Assembly: GCA_016717855.1 (NCBI GenBank)
Contig: JADKEV010000023.1
Coordinates: 30,872 to 94,871, forward strand
Direction of reading: 5' to 3'
Length of the DNA: 64,000 nucleotides
DNA from: Betaproteobacteria bacterium
GTDB lineage: Bacteria; Pseudomonadota; Gammaproteobacteria; Burkholderiales; Casimicrobiaceae
The notes under the pieces were generated by a model. That model searched no databases. It worked only from the letters and a program-made list of their open reading frames with translations, and was not told the DNA's origin. A program made the translations under genes and the position numbers. This document shows positions 27,374 through 37,631 of the stretch, one piece after another. Positions within the stretch are counted from its first letter, which is position 1, and the number at the start of each line of letters is the position of its first letter.

Positions 27374-30300
27374 ATGAAAAACCTACTCCGCGCAGCCTTG
27401 CTGTCGTTATCGCTGCTGGGCATGCCATGCACCGCGCTGGCTGTCTGCAACATTCAGGCGATCGCTTTCGGCGAGACCCGGAACGCGACCCTGGCCACTG
27501 ACGACTGCATCGACAACAACATCAACGGCCACCAGTACTACTACGACTATTACGAGTTCAGCGCCAGCAGCGGACAGCAAATCGCGATCGCGAACTCCTC
27601 CCCGGTCATCGATCCGGACCTGTTGCTGATCAATCCGGACGGCACGACCCGGTACGATGACGACGGCGGCGGCGGACTCAATGCCAGGATTCCGGCCAGC
27701 GGCTTCCTGACGCTGACGCAGACCGGCACCCATCACATCATCGCCTCGTCGGCGGTGCCGCTGCAGACGGGCGCCTACACGCTGGTGCTGACGCTGAACG
27801 CGCCGCCGCCGCCGCCATCGAGCAAGCCGACGATCGAGTTCTACAACATCGATCTCAAGCACTACTTCATCACCGCGGAGCAGGCCGAAGCCACCGCGAT
27901 CGACAACGGCGCGGCGGGCGCCGGCTGGGTGCGCACCGGCTTCTCGTACGACGTCGCCGCCAACCAGCAGGCCGCGCAGTTCAAGGCCACGGCTGCCAAT
28001 CCCGTGTGCCGCTTCTATGCCCCCTTCCCGGGTCCGAACTCGCACTTCTACACGGTCGACGCCGCCGAGTGCACGGCGGTGAAGACGGATCCGGGCTGGC
28101 GCTACGAAGGCATCGCGTACTACATCCAGCCGCCCGCATTCGGAACCTGCCCCGCCGGGACGCAGCCGATCTACCGGGTGTACAACAATCGCTTCCAGTA
28201 CAACGACTCCAACCACCGCTTCATCACCAACCCTGCGACATTCCTGCAGATGGGGGAACGCGGCTGGACGATGGAAGGCATCGTGATGTGCACCACCGGC
28301 GTCAGGGCGCCGACGCCGGTGACCGGCGGCACGTTCAAGGACCCGAGCGGCGCGGGCATCACGATCACCCCGGGTGAACTGCCGCCGTACGTCAACGCGA
28401 CGCAGCCCACCACGACGCCGTCGCCGCGCGTGCCCCCGGGCATGATCGATCCGGCGCAGGGCGACGTCAACGTCACGCGCGGCGCGCCCGCGTACGACGT
28501 CAACCTCACTGGCGACAGCGGCTTCGCCACGACGACGGCCGGCGCCGTGACCCTGAGTATGCCGTTCGACGCCGCGGCGATTCCTCCCGCGGACCAGGGC
28601 GACCCCGTGAAGACGTTTACGCGCATATTCAACCCGCAGGACAATTCGCAGGCCGACCTCACCGGCGACATCGCCATCAACGGCGCGAACGGGATGCTGA
28701 CCGTGGAGACGCGCGGGCTGCCGATGCAGTTCACCGCGGCGGTCATTTACAACCCGAACATGGACTCGGTCACCTCGGAGGAGGCCGCGTTGCCGGCCGC
28801 GCCGGACCAGGCGAAGCTCGCCGACACGACGTGGCCGGCGCAGGCGTGGTGCGTCATCTACAACCGGGCGAATCCGAATCTCATCGCGGCCGTGCGCAAT
28901 CTCCACGGCCTGCCGGGCAATCCCGGCGCCGCGCTGATCCGGGCCACCGTGGTCGGCAAGGTCGCCGGCGGGGCGCGAACGTCGCAGGCGATCTACCAGA
29001 CGGACGAGCTGATCGGCCCGAATCTGTACATCGGCAGGACCGCGTGCCGCGACAACACCGCCCGCTACAACCTGCACATGGTCGACGGCGGCAGCTTCTT
29101 CCGCTCGAACGATCCGAACGAAGTGGTCAGCTCCGGGTTGAATCACTACGGCAGGCTCTACATCAGCAACGACCGCATCGACGACAGCGTGAGCACCGCC
29201 CTCGGCTCGGTGCTGGCCAGCATTTCCCACGAAATGCAGCACGCGATACAGACCAGCTATCAATTGCTCGGCTACACGCCCAAGGGCTACAAGGAAGGCG
29301 CGGCGACCGTCTACGGCAAAACCGTCGACAACGGCCAGGTGATCACTGTCCGCGATGAGATCGAAATGCTGGACCAGAGCCTGATGTCGCCGGCGGACGA
29401 TAATGCGTACAACAACGAAGACTTCTTCGCCTACGTCGGGAAGCAGTACAACGGAGGCAGCCTGAACTACCTGTCGGGGCTGTACGCGCAGATGCGCGCG
29501 GCGATCGGGGCGGGCGTCTACAATCCGGCCGTGGCGACGATGTACGCCGCGATGAACACGTACTTCAACGCGAAGTTCGGCCAGCCGCTGGCGGCCGTCT
29601 ACCTCGACTTCGTCAAGCAGCGCGCGCTCACGCACAATGCGTCCAGCCAGTTCGGACGCCCGGGCGAGATCGCCGCCGGATTCGCGGACAACCTCTTCAC
29701 TCCGGACGGCGTGTACACGCAAGCCGTCAACCTGGCGACCTGCTCCAGCAACAAGGTTACGCTGCAGTGGAGCGGGCGCGGGTCCTACTCCACCTCCGCA
29801 ATCGTGATCAATCCGACCGGCGTGCTGCCCGCCGGCAAGAGCAATCCGACGCTGGTATTCAAGATCACGCCGGATTCGGGCGCCCTCGGCGGGCTGTGGA
29901 ACGGCTTCACGTACCGGGCCGGCGCCGCGGCCGCGCTGACGGAGACGAACAAGTTCACGTTGTTCGGGCAGCAGGCCGGCGATCAGGTCGTGATCCTCGT
30001 GTCGCATCTCGATCCAGGGGCCGCCGGCAGGTTCGTGTTCGAAATCAGCTGCGCCGGGGTGACCATCGATTCGATCTCGCCGGTGAAGGGGCCGGTCGAC
30101 CTCTCCGTCACCATCAACGGTTCCGGCTTCGGCACCGCCGCGGACACGCGTTCGGTGACTTTCAACGGCGTGAAGGCTACGACGGTCACGTGGAGCAGCG
30201 ATATCCTGGCCGTTGCCCGCGTCCCGCAGAATGCCTCGACCGGCGACGTGGTCGTCGAGGTCAACGGCGAGAAGAGCAACGGCGTGAACTTCGAGGTCAT

Positions 30301-30592
30301 CGCGCAGTGCAGCGCCACGCAGAATGCGGGCGGCGACACGCCGGATACGCGGACCATAGAACTCGGCAAGCCGGCTGGCACATTCGTGTTCACCTACGAG
30401 ACATACTCGCAGCAGGACCGGATCATCGTCCGCTACCAGGGCGCGACGCTGTTCGACACCGGATGCGTGGGCGCCAATGGGTCGCAGTCGCTGCCCTACA
30501 GCGGCACGTCGACGCAGATTTCGGTGCAGGTGATACCGAACTGCCAGGGCGGCAGCGGCACCGCCTGGAATTACTCGGTCAGCTGTCCGTAG
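27374..30592 (+). CDS. Secreted multidomain zinc metalloprotease (copy 1)
   Basis: 1,072 residues. Signal peptide (1-23, ending PCTALA). A pre-peptidase-C-like beta domain follows (about 35-145, YYYDYYEFSASSGQQ), then a Pro-rich hinge, a DUF5648-type module with FYNIDLKHYFITAEQAEATA repeats (about 151-307), and a catalytic domain with HEMQH (His619, Glu620, His623) plus Glu641 in KEGAATVYGK. The latter is spaced as in gluzincins such as M30. An IPT/TIG domain (about 897-975) and a Cys-containing C-terminal domain end it. The full ligand set suggests active peptidase. A tandem paralogue follows 191 bp later. Confidence 0.78.
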   Translation: MKNLLRAALLSLSLLGMPCTALAVCNIQAIAFGETRNATLATDDCIDNNINGHQYYYDYYEFSASSGQQIAIANSSPVIDPDLLLINPDGTTRYDDDGGGGLNARIPASGFLTLTQTGTHHIIASSAVPLQTGAYTLVLTLNAPPPPPSSKPTIEFYNIDLKHYFITAEQAEATAIDNGAAGAGWVRTGFSYDVAANQQAAQFKATAANPVCRFYAPFPGPNSHFYTVDAAECTAVKTDPGWRYEGIAYYIQPPAFGTCPAGTQPIYRVYNNRFQYNDSNHRFITNPATFLQMGERGWTMEGIVMCTTGVRAPTPVTGGTFKDPSGAGITITPGELPPYVNATQPTTTPSPRVPPGMIDPAQGDVNVTRGAPAYDVNLTGDSGFATTTAGAVTLSMPFDAAAIPPADQGDPVKTFTRIFNPQDNSQADLTGDIAINGANGMLTVETRGLPMQFTAAVIYNPNMDSVTSEEAALPAAPDQAKLADTTWPAQAWCVIYNRANPNLIAAVRNLHGLPGNPGAALIRATVVGKVAGGARTSQAIYQTDELIGPNLYIGRTACRDNTARYNLHMVDGGSFFRSNDPNEVVSSGLNHYGRLYISNDRIDDSVSTALGSVLASISHEMQHAIQTSYQLLGYTPKGYKEGAATVYGKTVDNGQVITVRDEIEMLDQSLMSPADDNAYNNEDFFAYVGKQYNGGSLNYLSGLYAQMRAAIGAGVYNPAVATMYAAMNTYFNAKFGQPLAAVYLDFVKQRALTHNASSQFGRPGEIAAGFADNLFTPDGVYTQAVNLATCSSNKVTLQWSGRGSYSTSAIVINPTGVLPAGKSNPTLVFKITPDSGALGGLWNGFTYRAGAAAALTETNKFTLFGQQAGDQVVILVSHLDPGAAGRFVFEISCAGVTIDSISPVKGPVDLSVTINGSGFGTAADTRSVTFNGVKATTVTWSSDILAVARVPQNASTGDVVVEVNGEKSNGVNFEVIAQCSATQNAGGDTPDTRTIELGKPAGTFVFTYETYSQQDRIIVRYQGATLFDTGCVGANGSQSLPYSGTSTQISVQVIPNCQGGSGTAWNYSVSCP

Positions 30593-30783
30593 GCGGGCAG
30601 GCGGGCACGGCTTTGCCGCCGGCCAAACCTCGCCCGGGGGCGCCACGCGCTCCCGGGCGATTGATCTGGCCGGCAAATGGGTAGTATTCTTCCACGAGAA
30701 CCCCGGCACTGCGCGACGCCCCCGAACAACAAGGCGCGGGCCGGGGATCGCCCAGCGCTCGTTTTGCCGATCGAGGGTCCATC

Positions 30784-33700
30784 ATGCATGAACGCATTCG
30801 CTCCGTCCTTCTCTTCCTCTCCCTGCTCTGTGTTTCCAGTATCGCGCTTGCCGTCTGCAATACGCAGACGATCAACTACGGCGAAACCAGGAACGGGGTC
30901 CTGGCCACCGACGACTGCGTCGATCACAACGCCAACGGCAACGACTACTACTACGACTTCTACGAATTCTCCGGCACCAGCGGACAGCAGATCCTGATCA
31001 CGAACAACTCGACGGTCATCGACCCGGACCTGTTGCTGATCTTCCCGGACGACACCAACCTCTACAACGATGACGGCGGCGGAGGGCTCAACTCGCGCAT
31101 ACCGGCCACCAGCGGCTTCCTGACCCTGACCCAGACGGGCAAGCACTTCATCGTCGCGTCCTCGGCGGTGTCGGTGCAGACCGGCGCCTACACGCTCACG
31201 CTGACGCTGAACGCGCCGCCGCCGCCCCCGCCGACGGGCAAGCAGACGTTCGAGTTCTACAACACCACGCTGAACCACTACTTCGTGACCGCCGAGCCGG
31301 CCGAAGCCACGGCGATCGAGAACGGCTCGGCGGGCGCGGGCTGGGTGCGCACCGGCTACTCGTACGACGTCTACGGCAGCGCGCAGGCGGCCCAGTTCAA
31401 CCAGCAGGCGCCGCTCAAGGCCGCCACCAATCCGGTATGCCGCTTCTACGGCACCCCGGGCGTGGGGCCAAACTCGCACTTCTACACGGCTGACGCCGGC
31501 GAGTGCACGATCGTGAAGACCGATCCGGGCTGGCTCTACGAGGGCATCGCGTATCACATCCAGCAACCGCAGTTCGGCAACTGCCCGGCGGGCACGCAGC
31601 CGATCTACCGCGCCTACAACAATCGCCACACATTCAACGACGCCAACCATCGCTTCATCACCAACAAGGCGACCTTTCTCGCCATGGGCGACCAGGGCTG
31701 GACGATGGAAGGCATCGTGATGTGCACGACCAGTGTCCGCTCGCCGGCGCCGGTGACCGGCGGCACCTTCAAGGACTCCAGCGGCGCCGGCTTCACGGTC
31801 GCCCCCGGCCAGCTTCCCGGCTATGTCAATGCCACGCAGCCGAGCACGACGCCGTCGCCGCGGGTGCCGCCGGGCCTGGTCAATCCGCCGGTGGGCGACA
31901 CCAATGTGACGCAGGGCGCGAGCGGCTACGACTTCAACCTCACCGGCGACAGCGGCTTCACCTCGACCACCGCGGGCGCGGTGACGGTGAGCATGCCGTT
32001 CAACGCGGCGGCGATTCCCGCGGCGGACCAGGGCAATCCGGTCAAGACGTTCACGCGCGTCTACGACCCGCAGGATGGCTCGCAACTCGACATCACCGGC
32101 GACATCACGACGGCAGGTTCGAGCGGGATGATGACGATCGAAACGCGCGGGCTGCCCCGGCAATTCACGGCGGTCGTGATCCACAACCCGAACATGGATG
32201 CGGTCACTTCGGATCAGGCGGCCGTGAACGGGATCGATTTCGACGAACCCTCGAACCTGAAAGTGGTCAAGACCACGTGGCCCGCGCAGTCGTGGTGCAT
32301 CGTCTACAACCAGGCCAGCCCCGACCTGATCGCCGCGGTGAAAGGCGTGCTCGGCATCGCCGGCAACCCGACGCCCGCGCAGATCCGCAGCGTCATCCTC
32401 GACAAGGTCGGCGCCAACGCCAGGAGGTCGCAGACGATCTACGAGAACCACGGCCATATCGGGCCCAACCTGGTCACCGCCAGGACCTGCGGCGGCGCGG
32501 TCTTGCGTTACAACATCCACATGACGACCGAGGGCAGCTTCTACCAGCCCAACGACCCGGGTGAGGCCATCAGTGTAGGGCGCAATCACTTCGGGCGGCT
32601 CTACGTGAGCAATTCCAGGGTGGACGACAGCGCCAACACGGACCTGGGCTCCGTGCTTGCCAGTGTTTCGCACGAAATGCACCACGCGGTACAGATGGGC
32701 TACGAGCTGGTGGGCGGAACCACGTGGGGCGTCGTCGAGGGCGCCGCGACGGTATACGGGAAGACCATCGACAATGCCGAAGCGCTGAAAGTCCGGAGCG
32801 AGACCGAGGCGCTGAACCTGAGCCTGATGGCGCCCGGCCTCCCGCAAGCCTACGGCAATGAGGACTTTTTCGCCTACGTCGCCAGGCAATACAACGCCGG
32901 CAGCCTCAACTACATGTCCGGCTTGTACGCGCAACTCGACGGCGCCATCGCGGTGGGTGTCAACAACCCTGCCGCGTCGGTGATGTACGCCGCGATGCAT
33001 ACTTATTTCACCGCGGCGTTTGCCCAATCGCTGCAGGCCATCTACCTCGACTTCCTGAAGCAGCGGGCGCTGACGCACAATGCGGCGAGCCAGTTCGGGC
33101 GCCCGGGAGAGGTGGTGAGCGGGTTCGCGGAAACCCTGTTCGGCGGCGGCGTCTTCAAACAGGACGTCAACCTCGGCACCTGCGCCGCGCAGAAGCTCAG
33201 TTTCAACTATCCGGGCATCGATCCGTTCTCCGCCCGCGCCCTCGTGCTCAAGCCTGTCGGCACCCTGCCCGCCGGCGTCGCCAACCGGACGCTGGTCGTC
33301 AAGATCACGCCCACGTCCAGCTCCATCGGCGCGCTATGGAACGGCTTCACGTTCCGGAACAACGCCGCCGCCAATCTCGCGGCGATCAACAAGTTCACGC
33401 TGTTCGGCAGCCAGGCCGGCGACCAGGTCGTGCTGCTCGTGGCGAATCTGGATCCGGCGAACACCGGGTCATTCGATTTCGAAATCAGCTGCGCCGGACT
33501 CGCGATCGATTCGATTGCCCCGGTCAAGGGCCCGGTCGGCACGCAGGTCACCATCACCGGCACCGGGTTCGGCACCGCGACGGACACGCGCGCCGTCTAC
33601 TTCAACGGACTCAAGGCGACGACGGTGACCTTCAACAGCGACACCCAGGCGGTCGCCACCGTGCCGCAGAACGCCTCGACCGGCGACGTCGTCGTCGAAG

Positions 33701-34032
33701 TCAACGCCGAGCGAAGCAACGGCGTGAACTTCGAGGTCATCGCGCAATGCAGCGCCACGCAGAACGCGGGCGGCGACACGCCGGACACGCGGACCATAGA
33801 ACTGGGCAAGACCGCGGGCACCTTCCTGTTCACGTACGAGACGTATTCGCAGGAAGACCGGATCATCGTCCGCTACCAGAACGCGACGGTGTTCGACACC
33901 GGATGCGTGGGCGCCTCGGGCACGCAGTCGATCTCCTACAACGGCGCGTCGACGCAGATTTCAGTGCAGGTGATACCGAACTGCATGGGCGGCAGCGGCA
34001 CCGCATGGAACTATTCGGTCAGCTGTCCATAG
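30784..34032 (+). CDS. Secreted multidomain zinc metalloprotease (copy 2)
   Basis: 1,082 residues, with the same domain order as the preceding gene and extensive identity, highest in the last 100 residues (both end GTAWNYSVSCP). A signal peptide ends at SSIALA. The zinc motif is HEMHH (His630, Glu631, His634) with Glu652 in VVEGAATVYGK. Insertions of a few residues occur in the DUF5648 module. It is a clear tandem duplication that has kept its catalytic residues, so both copies are probably used. The 30593-30783 gap holds no recognised terminator and may carry its own promoter. Confidence 0.78.
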   Translation: MHERIRSVLLFLSLLCVSSIALAVCNTQTINYGETRNGVLATDDCVDHNANGNDYYYDFYEFSGTSGQQILITNNSTVIDPDLLLIFPDDTNLYNDDGGGGLNSRIPATSGFLTLTQTGKHFIVASSAVSVQTGAYTLTLTLNAPPPPPPTGKQTFEFYNTTLNHYFVTAEPAEATAIENGSAGAGWVRTGYSYDVYGSAQAAQFNQQAPLKAATNPVCRFYGTPGVGPNSHFYTADAGECTIVKTDPGWLYEGIAYHIQQPQFGNCPAGTQPIYRAYNNRHTFNDANHRFITNKATFLAMGDQGWTMEGIVMCTTSVRSPAPVTGGTFKDSSGAGFTVAPGQLPGYVNATQPSTTPSPRVPPGLVNPPVGDTNVTQGASGYDFNLTGDSGFTSTTAGAVTVSMPFNAAAIPAADQGNPVKTFTRVYDPQDGSQLDITGDITTAGSSGMMTIETRGLPRQFTAVVIHNPNMDAVTSDQAAVNGIDFDEPSNLKVVKTTWPAQSWCIVYNQASPDLIAAVKGVLGIAGNPTPAQIRSVILDKVGANARRSQTIYENHGHIGPNLVTARTCGGAVLRYNIHMTTEGSFYQPNDPGEAISVGRNHFGRLYVSNSRVDDSANTDLGSVLASVSHEMHHAVQMGYELVGGTTWGVVEGAATVYGKTIDNAEALKVRSETEALNLSLMAPGLPQAYGNEDFFAYVARQYNAGSLNYMSGLYAQLDGAIAVGVNNPAASVMYAAMHTYFTAAFAQSLQAIYLDFLKQRALTHNAASQFGRPGEVVSGFAETLFGGGVFKQDVNLGTCAAQKLSFNYPGIDPFSARALVLKPVGTLPAGVANRTLVVKITPTSSSIGALWNGFTFRNNAAANLAAINKFTLFGSQAGDQVVLLVANLDPANTGSFDFEISCAGLAIDSIAPVKGPVGTQVTITGTGFGTATDTRAVYFNGLKATTVTFNSDTQAVATVPQNASTGDVVVEVNAERSNGVNFEVIAQCSATQNAGGDTPDTRTIELGKTAGTFLFTYETYSQEDRIIVRYQNATVFDTGCVGASGTQSISYNGASTQISVQVIPNCMGGSGTAWNYSVSCP

Positions 34033-34117
34033 CATGGAACGTAGCCAGGCGGTACCGCGGCACGGGCGGTCTCGTCCTGGCGACTGCGCCGGGTGTGGCA
34101 GCGCCCGGTCCATCGTT

Positions 34118-34180
34118 GATGGGTATCGCTTCGCTCCGCCAATCATTGATGGGTATCGCTTCGCTCCACCCATCCTACGG
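34118..34180 (-). repeat. Two copies of the GTAGGATGGGTGGAGC repeat (reverse orientation)
   Basis: GATGGGTATCGCTTCGCTCC occurs at 34118 and again at 34148, the second continuing ACCCATCCTACGG. It lies between the convergent metalloprotease and S9 peptidase genes. Confidence 0.75.
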
Positions 34181-34194
34181 ATACGCGACCCGTT

Positions 34195-36432
34195 TTACGG
34201 CTGGAATCCCGGGTCGCCGGTCTGCCAGAGAATGAACGACCACATGTCGGCGAGTTCCTGCCAGTGCTGCTCGCGGGTGCTGCCGGCGCCGTGGCCGGCG
34301 TCGTAGTCCAGACGGAGCAGCGCCGGGCGGGCGCCGGCCAGTCCTGCGCCGGCGGCCTGCAGCCGCGCCGCCATCTTCAGCGAATGCCAGACGTCGACGC
34401 GCGCGTCGTTGACGCCGTGGATGAACAGGACCGCCGGGTACTTCCTGCCATCCTCGACATGATGGTAGGCGCTCATCGCCAGCAGCGCGCGAAAACCGCT
34501 TTCGTCCTTCACCGTGCCGAACTCGGCCGTGTTCTGCGATCCCGTCGCGGTCGTCTCCGAGCGCACCATGTCGAGCGCGCCCACCTGGATCACTGCGGCG
34601 GCGAAAAGGTCCGGCCGCTCGGTGATCGCGCGCCCGGCGAAGATGCCGCCGGCGCTGCCGCCGTAGATCGCGAGCCGCTCGGGCCGTGTGTAGCCGGCGG
34701 CGATCAGGTGTTCGGCGCACGCGATGCCGTCCTTCCAGGTGTTGGGCTTGGTGGCGCCGCGCCCGGCTTCATACCATTCGCGGCCATGGACGCCGCCCCC
34801 GCGCACGTGGCAGATCGCGTTGATGCCCCCGTGCCGCAGCCACGCGAGCTGCGCCGGATCGAACGCCGGCTCGTCGGTGGCTGCGTACGCGCCGTAACCC
34901 TGGAGCAGCACCGGATTGCCGCCGTCCATCGCCAACCCCTTGCGCTGCACGATCGATAGCGGCACCAGCACGCCGTCGTGGCTGCGGACCTGCGTTTCCA
35001 CGACCTCGATATCCTCGGGCGTATCGTAGGGACCGCGCGGCTGCAGCCCGTCGTTGATCCACTTGCCGCGGCGCGGATCGTAGCGAAAGTACTGGAAGGC
35101 GCGATTCCAGCCCTCGAAGCGGATCAGCACGCCCGCAATCCGGCCATCGGGGTTGATCATCTCGAAACCGCCGGGGCCGGGCAGCGCGACCTCCTCCACT
35201 TTCGCGCCGGGCACGTGCGCGATTCGCAACAGCCGGCTGGCCGTCCCCTCGCGCACCTTCAGGTACAGCGCGTCGCTGGCCGAGGCGATCGTGGCGAGGA
35301 TGCCGCGCTCCGGTGCGTACACGGTGATGGCGCCGGCCACGTCCGGCCTGGTCAACGACGTCTTCGTCACCTTGAAGCGGGGGGCGTCGGCGTGCGTGAG
35401 CAGGAACAGCTGTTCCCTGCGCAGCGACATGCCGGTGACCTTGTCGCCGGGGCCGAAGACCCGCCGCCATACAGCCCGCCCGGCCACCACGTCGGCCAGC
35501 CTGGTGCTGTAGAGCGAGAATTCGCGCTGCGTGCCGTGGACGACCAGCCCCAGCGCCAGCGACTCCAGCGACGGCACGAACGCCACCGGCACGTCCGAGG
35601 CTTCCATGCGCACGCCGGGCATCGTCGGCCCGCCGAAGACGGGCACGCGCGCGCTGTCCGGATCGCCGATCCGCCGCAGGAACACCTGGCTCCACTGATA
35701 CCGCTCGGCCGCCGGCCGCTGCTCGCTGCCGGGCGCCAGGCGATTGAAAAAGAAGCCACTCTCGTCCGGCAGCCAGCCGATGCCGGTGTCGCCGCTCTCG
35801 CCGCTGTCGAGGTCGACGCGGTCGATTGGCGCGATCAGGTCCGCGCGCGTGGCGGCATCCATCACGCGCATGGTCGCCGCCTCGGACCCGCCTTCGGTCA
35901 GCCCGTACGCGAGATGGCGCCCATGCGGCGACACGGAGAAGAAGCTGAACGCGTGCGAGCGACCGGTCTCGACGACCCAGGGATCGAGGTCGATCACCAT
36001 GCGCTCCTGTCCGCGGCGCACGTCCCACCGATAGACGCGCACGCCATTGTCGGCCGGAGTGCGCTTGATGTAGAAGTAGCGTTCCCCCGGCAGCCGCTCG
36101 ACGGAAAACACGCGCTCCGGCGCGGCGCTCTCGATCTCGCCAATCCGGCGCAGCAATTCCGCGCGCCCCGGCAACGCATCGAGCCGTGCGCGCGTGCGCT
36201 GCGAAGATTCCTGCATCCACGCGGCGACGCCCGGATCCGTGCTCCGCTCCAGATGCCGCCAGGGGTCGGCAACGGCGGTGCCGAAGAAGGTGTCGTGGAC
36301 GACCTCGCCAGCCGGCGGCGGCGGTGGCAGCGCGGATGCCGCGGCGCCGAGGGCGAGGGCGAGAAGGACAGCGGCGGCGGCGGGCGCCGCCGGGCGGCGC
36401 GCAGTCATGGCGAAAGCGGTAAGCAGGCGCAT
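34195..36432 (-). CDS. Prolyl oligopeptidase-family serine peptidase (S9A)
   Basis: 745 residues. An N-terminal leader with a hydrophobic stretch (AAAAVLLALALGAAASA) suggests export. The propeller domain (about 80-440) begins DTFFGTAVADPWRHLE, typical of S9A. In the hydrolase domain the nucleophile is Ser593 in YGGSAGG, with the catalytic Asp in GVNDARV and His in DAGHGAGS. It cleaves short peptides after proline or a related residue. It may complement the secreted proteases next door, although it is transcribed toward them. Confidence 0.88.
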   Translation of the reverse strand: MRLLTAFAMTARRPAAPAAAAVLLALALGAAASALPPPPPAGEVVHDTFFGTAVADPWRHLERSTDPGVAAWMQESSQRTRARLDALPGRAELLRRIGEIESAAPERVFSVERLPGERYFYIKRTPADNGVRVYRWDVRRGQERMVIDLDPWVVETGRSHAFSFFSVSPHGRHLAYGLTEGGSEAATMRVMDAATRADLIAPIDRVDLDSGESGDTGIGWLPDESGFFFNRLAPGSEQRPAAERYQWSQVFLRRIGDPDSARVPVFGGPTMPGVRMEASDVPVAFVPSLESLALGLVVHGTQREFSLYSTRLADVVAGRAVWRRVFGPGDKVTGMSLRREQLFLLTHADAPRFKVTKTSLTRPDVAGAITVYAPERGILATIASASDALYLKVREGTASRLLRIAHVPGAKVEEVALPGPGGFEMINPDGRIAGVLIRFEGWNRAFQYFRYDPRRGKWINDGLQPRGPYDTPEDIEVVETQVRSHDGVLVPLSIVQRKGLAMDGGNPVLLQGYGAYAATDEPAFDPAQLAWLRHGGINAICHVRGGGVHGREWYEAGRGATKPNTWKDGIACAEHLIAAGYTRPERLAIYGGSAGGIFAGRAITERPDLFAAAVIQVGALDMVRSETTATGSQNTAEFGTVKDESGFRALLAMSAYHHVEDGRKYPAVLFIHGVNDARVDVWHSLKMAARLQAAGAGLAGARPALLRLDYDAGHGAGSTREQHWQELADMWSFILWQTGDPGFQP

Positions 36433-36464
36433 CCGGTGATTCTAATCGTTCCCCCGCCCGCCGT

Positions 36465-37631
36465 TCAGATGTCGGAGTGGCCGATGAGCCCGAGCAGCCG
36501 GCGCGCGACGCTGTACGCGATCAGGGTCAGCGCGCGGTCGAGCAGCGAACGCCTGCTCCAGCGCACGCTCTCCACCTGCCTGGAGCCGTTGGCGACCGCC
36601 TGCTCGAGGCTCTCGCGCAGGTGCTGCGCGAAACCCGCGTCGCGCACGAACACGTTCGCCTCGCGCGCCAGCAGCAGGCTGAACGGATCGATGTTCGACG
36701 ACCCCACGGTCGACCACTGCCGGTCGATCACCGCGACCTTGGCGTGCAGGAAGCTGTCGTGGTACTCGATGATCTCGATCCCGCCGGCGAGCAGCATCCC
36801 GTACAGCGCGCGCTGCGCGTAATGCGCCAGGAAGTACTCGACGCGGCCCTGCAGCAGCAGCCGCACGCGGACGCCGCGCGCCGCGGCGGCGAGCAGCGCG
36901 GCGCGGAATTCCCCGCCGGGGAAGAAGTATGCATTGGCGATCAGGATGTCTTCGCGCGCCTCCGCTATCGCGTCCAGGTAGCCCCGCTCGATGTCGCGGC
37001 GGTTGCGGAAATTGTCGCGGCATTCGAACGCCGCGAGGAACGGGCCGCACGGTTCCGCGCGCGGCGCCGGCAACGCCTCGAGCGGGCGCTCGCGCGGCTC
37101 CCGGCGCCGGAATCCGGACCAGAGCAGCAGCAGCCAAAGGCGGTCCGCCGCAGCGACGATGTCCGCGAGTAGCGGGCCCTCGACGCGCACGGCGAAATCC
37201 AAGCGCGGCGGCGGCTTGTCCAGCCCGTTCAGGTCGTCGAGGATGTTGATCCCGCCCACGAACGCCGTGGCCGCGTCGATCACCGCCAGCTTCCGATGCA
37301 GGCGCCGCAGCCGGTGGCGGCTGAAGTTGAACCAGCGCGGCTCGGGGCGGTAGATCGCCACTTCGACGCCCTCGCCGCGGATGTCGTCCAGCAGCCGCCC
37401 CATGAAATAGCGCGAGCCGAAGCCGTCGGCGACCACGCGCGCGCGGAGACCGCGGCGCACCGCGCGGACCAACGCGGCAGCGATCCGGCGCCCGCTCGCA
37501 TCGTCGGCGAAGATGTATGTCTCGAGATAGACGTCGCTCGCGGCGGCATCGATCGCCGCCTCGAGCGCGGGAAAGTACTCGGCCCCGCAGCGCAGCAACG
37601 TGACGCAGTTGCCGGGGCGGTACCCGCTCAT
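36465..37631 (-). CDS. clsB: Cardiolipin synthase B-like phospholipase D protein
   Basis: 388 residues with two HKD motifs: HRKLAVID near residue 114 and HAKVAVID near 299, each followed by an FVGG or VGSSN strand. Length and lack of N-terminal membrane helices match ClsB (YbhO), which joins phosphatidylglycerol units to make cardiolipin. It overlaps the endonuclease/phosphatase gene by ATGA, the same partner order as ybhP-ybhO in E. coli. Confidence 0.85.
   Translation of the reverse strand: MSGYRPGNCVTLLRCGAEYFPALEAAIDAAASDVYLETYIFADDASGRRIAAALVRAVRRGLRARVVADGFGSRYFMGRLLDDIRGEGVEVAIYRPEPRWFNFSRHRLRRLHRKLAVIDAATAFVGGINILDDLNGLDKPPPRLDFAVRVEGPLLADIVAAADRLWLLLLWSGFRRREPRERPLEALPAPRAEPCGPFLAAFECRDNFRNRRDIERGYLDAIAEAREDILIANAYFFPGGEFRAALLAAAARGVRVRLLLQGRVEYFLAHYAQRALYGMLLAGGIEIIEYHDSFLHAKVAVIDRQWSTVGSSNIDPFSLLLAREANVFVRDAGFAQHLRESLEQAVANGSRQVESVRWSRRSLLDRALTLIAYSVARRLLGLIGHSDI

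Noticed and set aside
27407..30709. 1,100-residue open frame opposite metalloprotease 1
   Set aside because: Antisense shadow with repetitive Arg/Val composition; no start context and no recognisable domain. The same applies to 30571-33078 on the minus strand.
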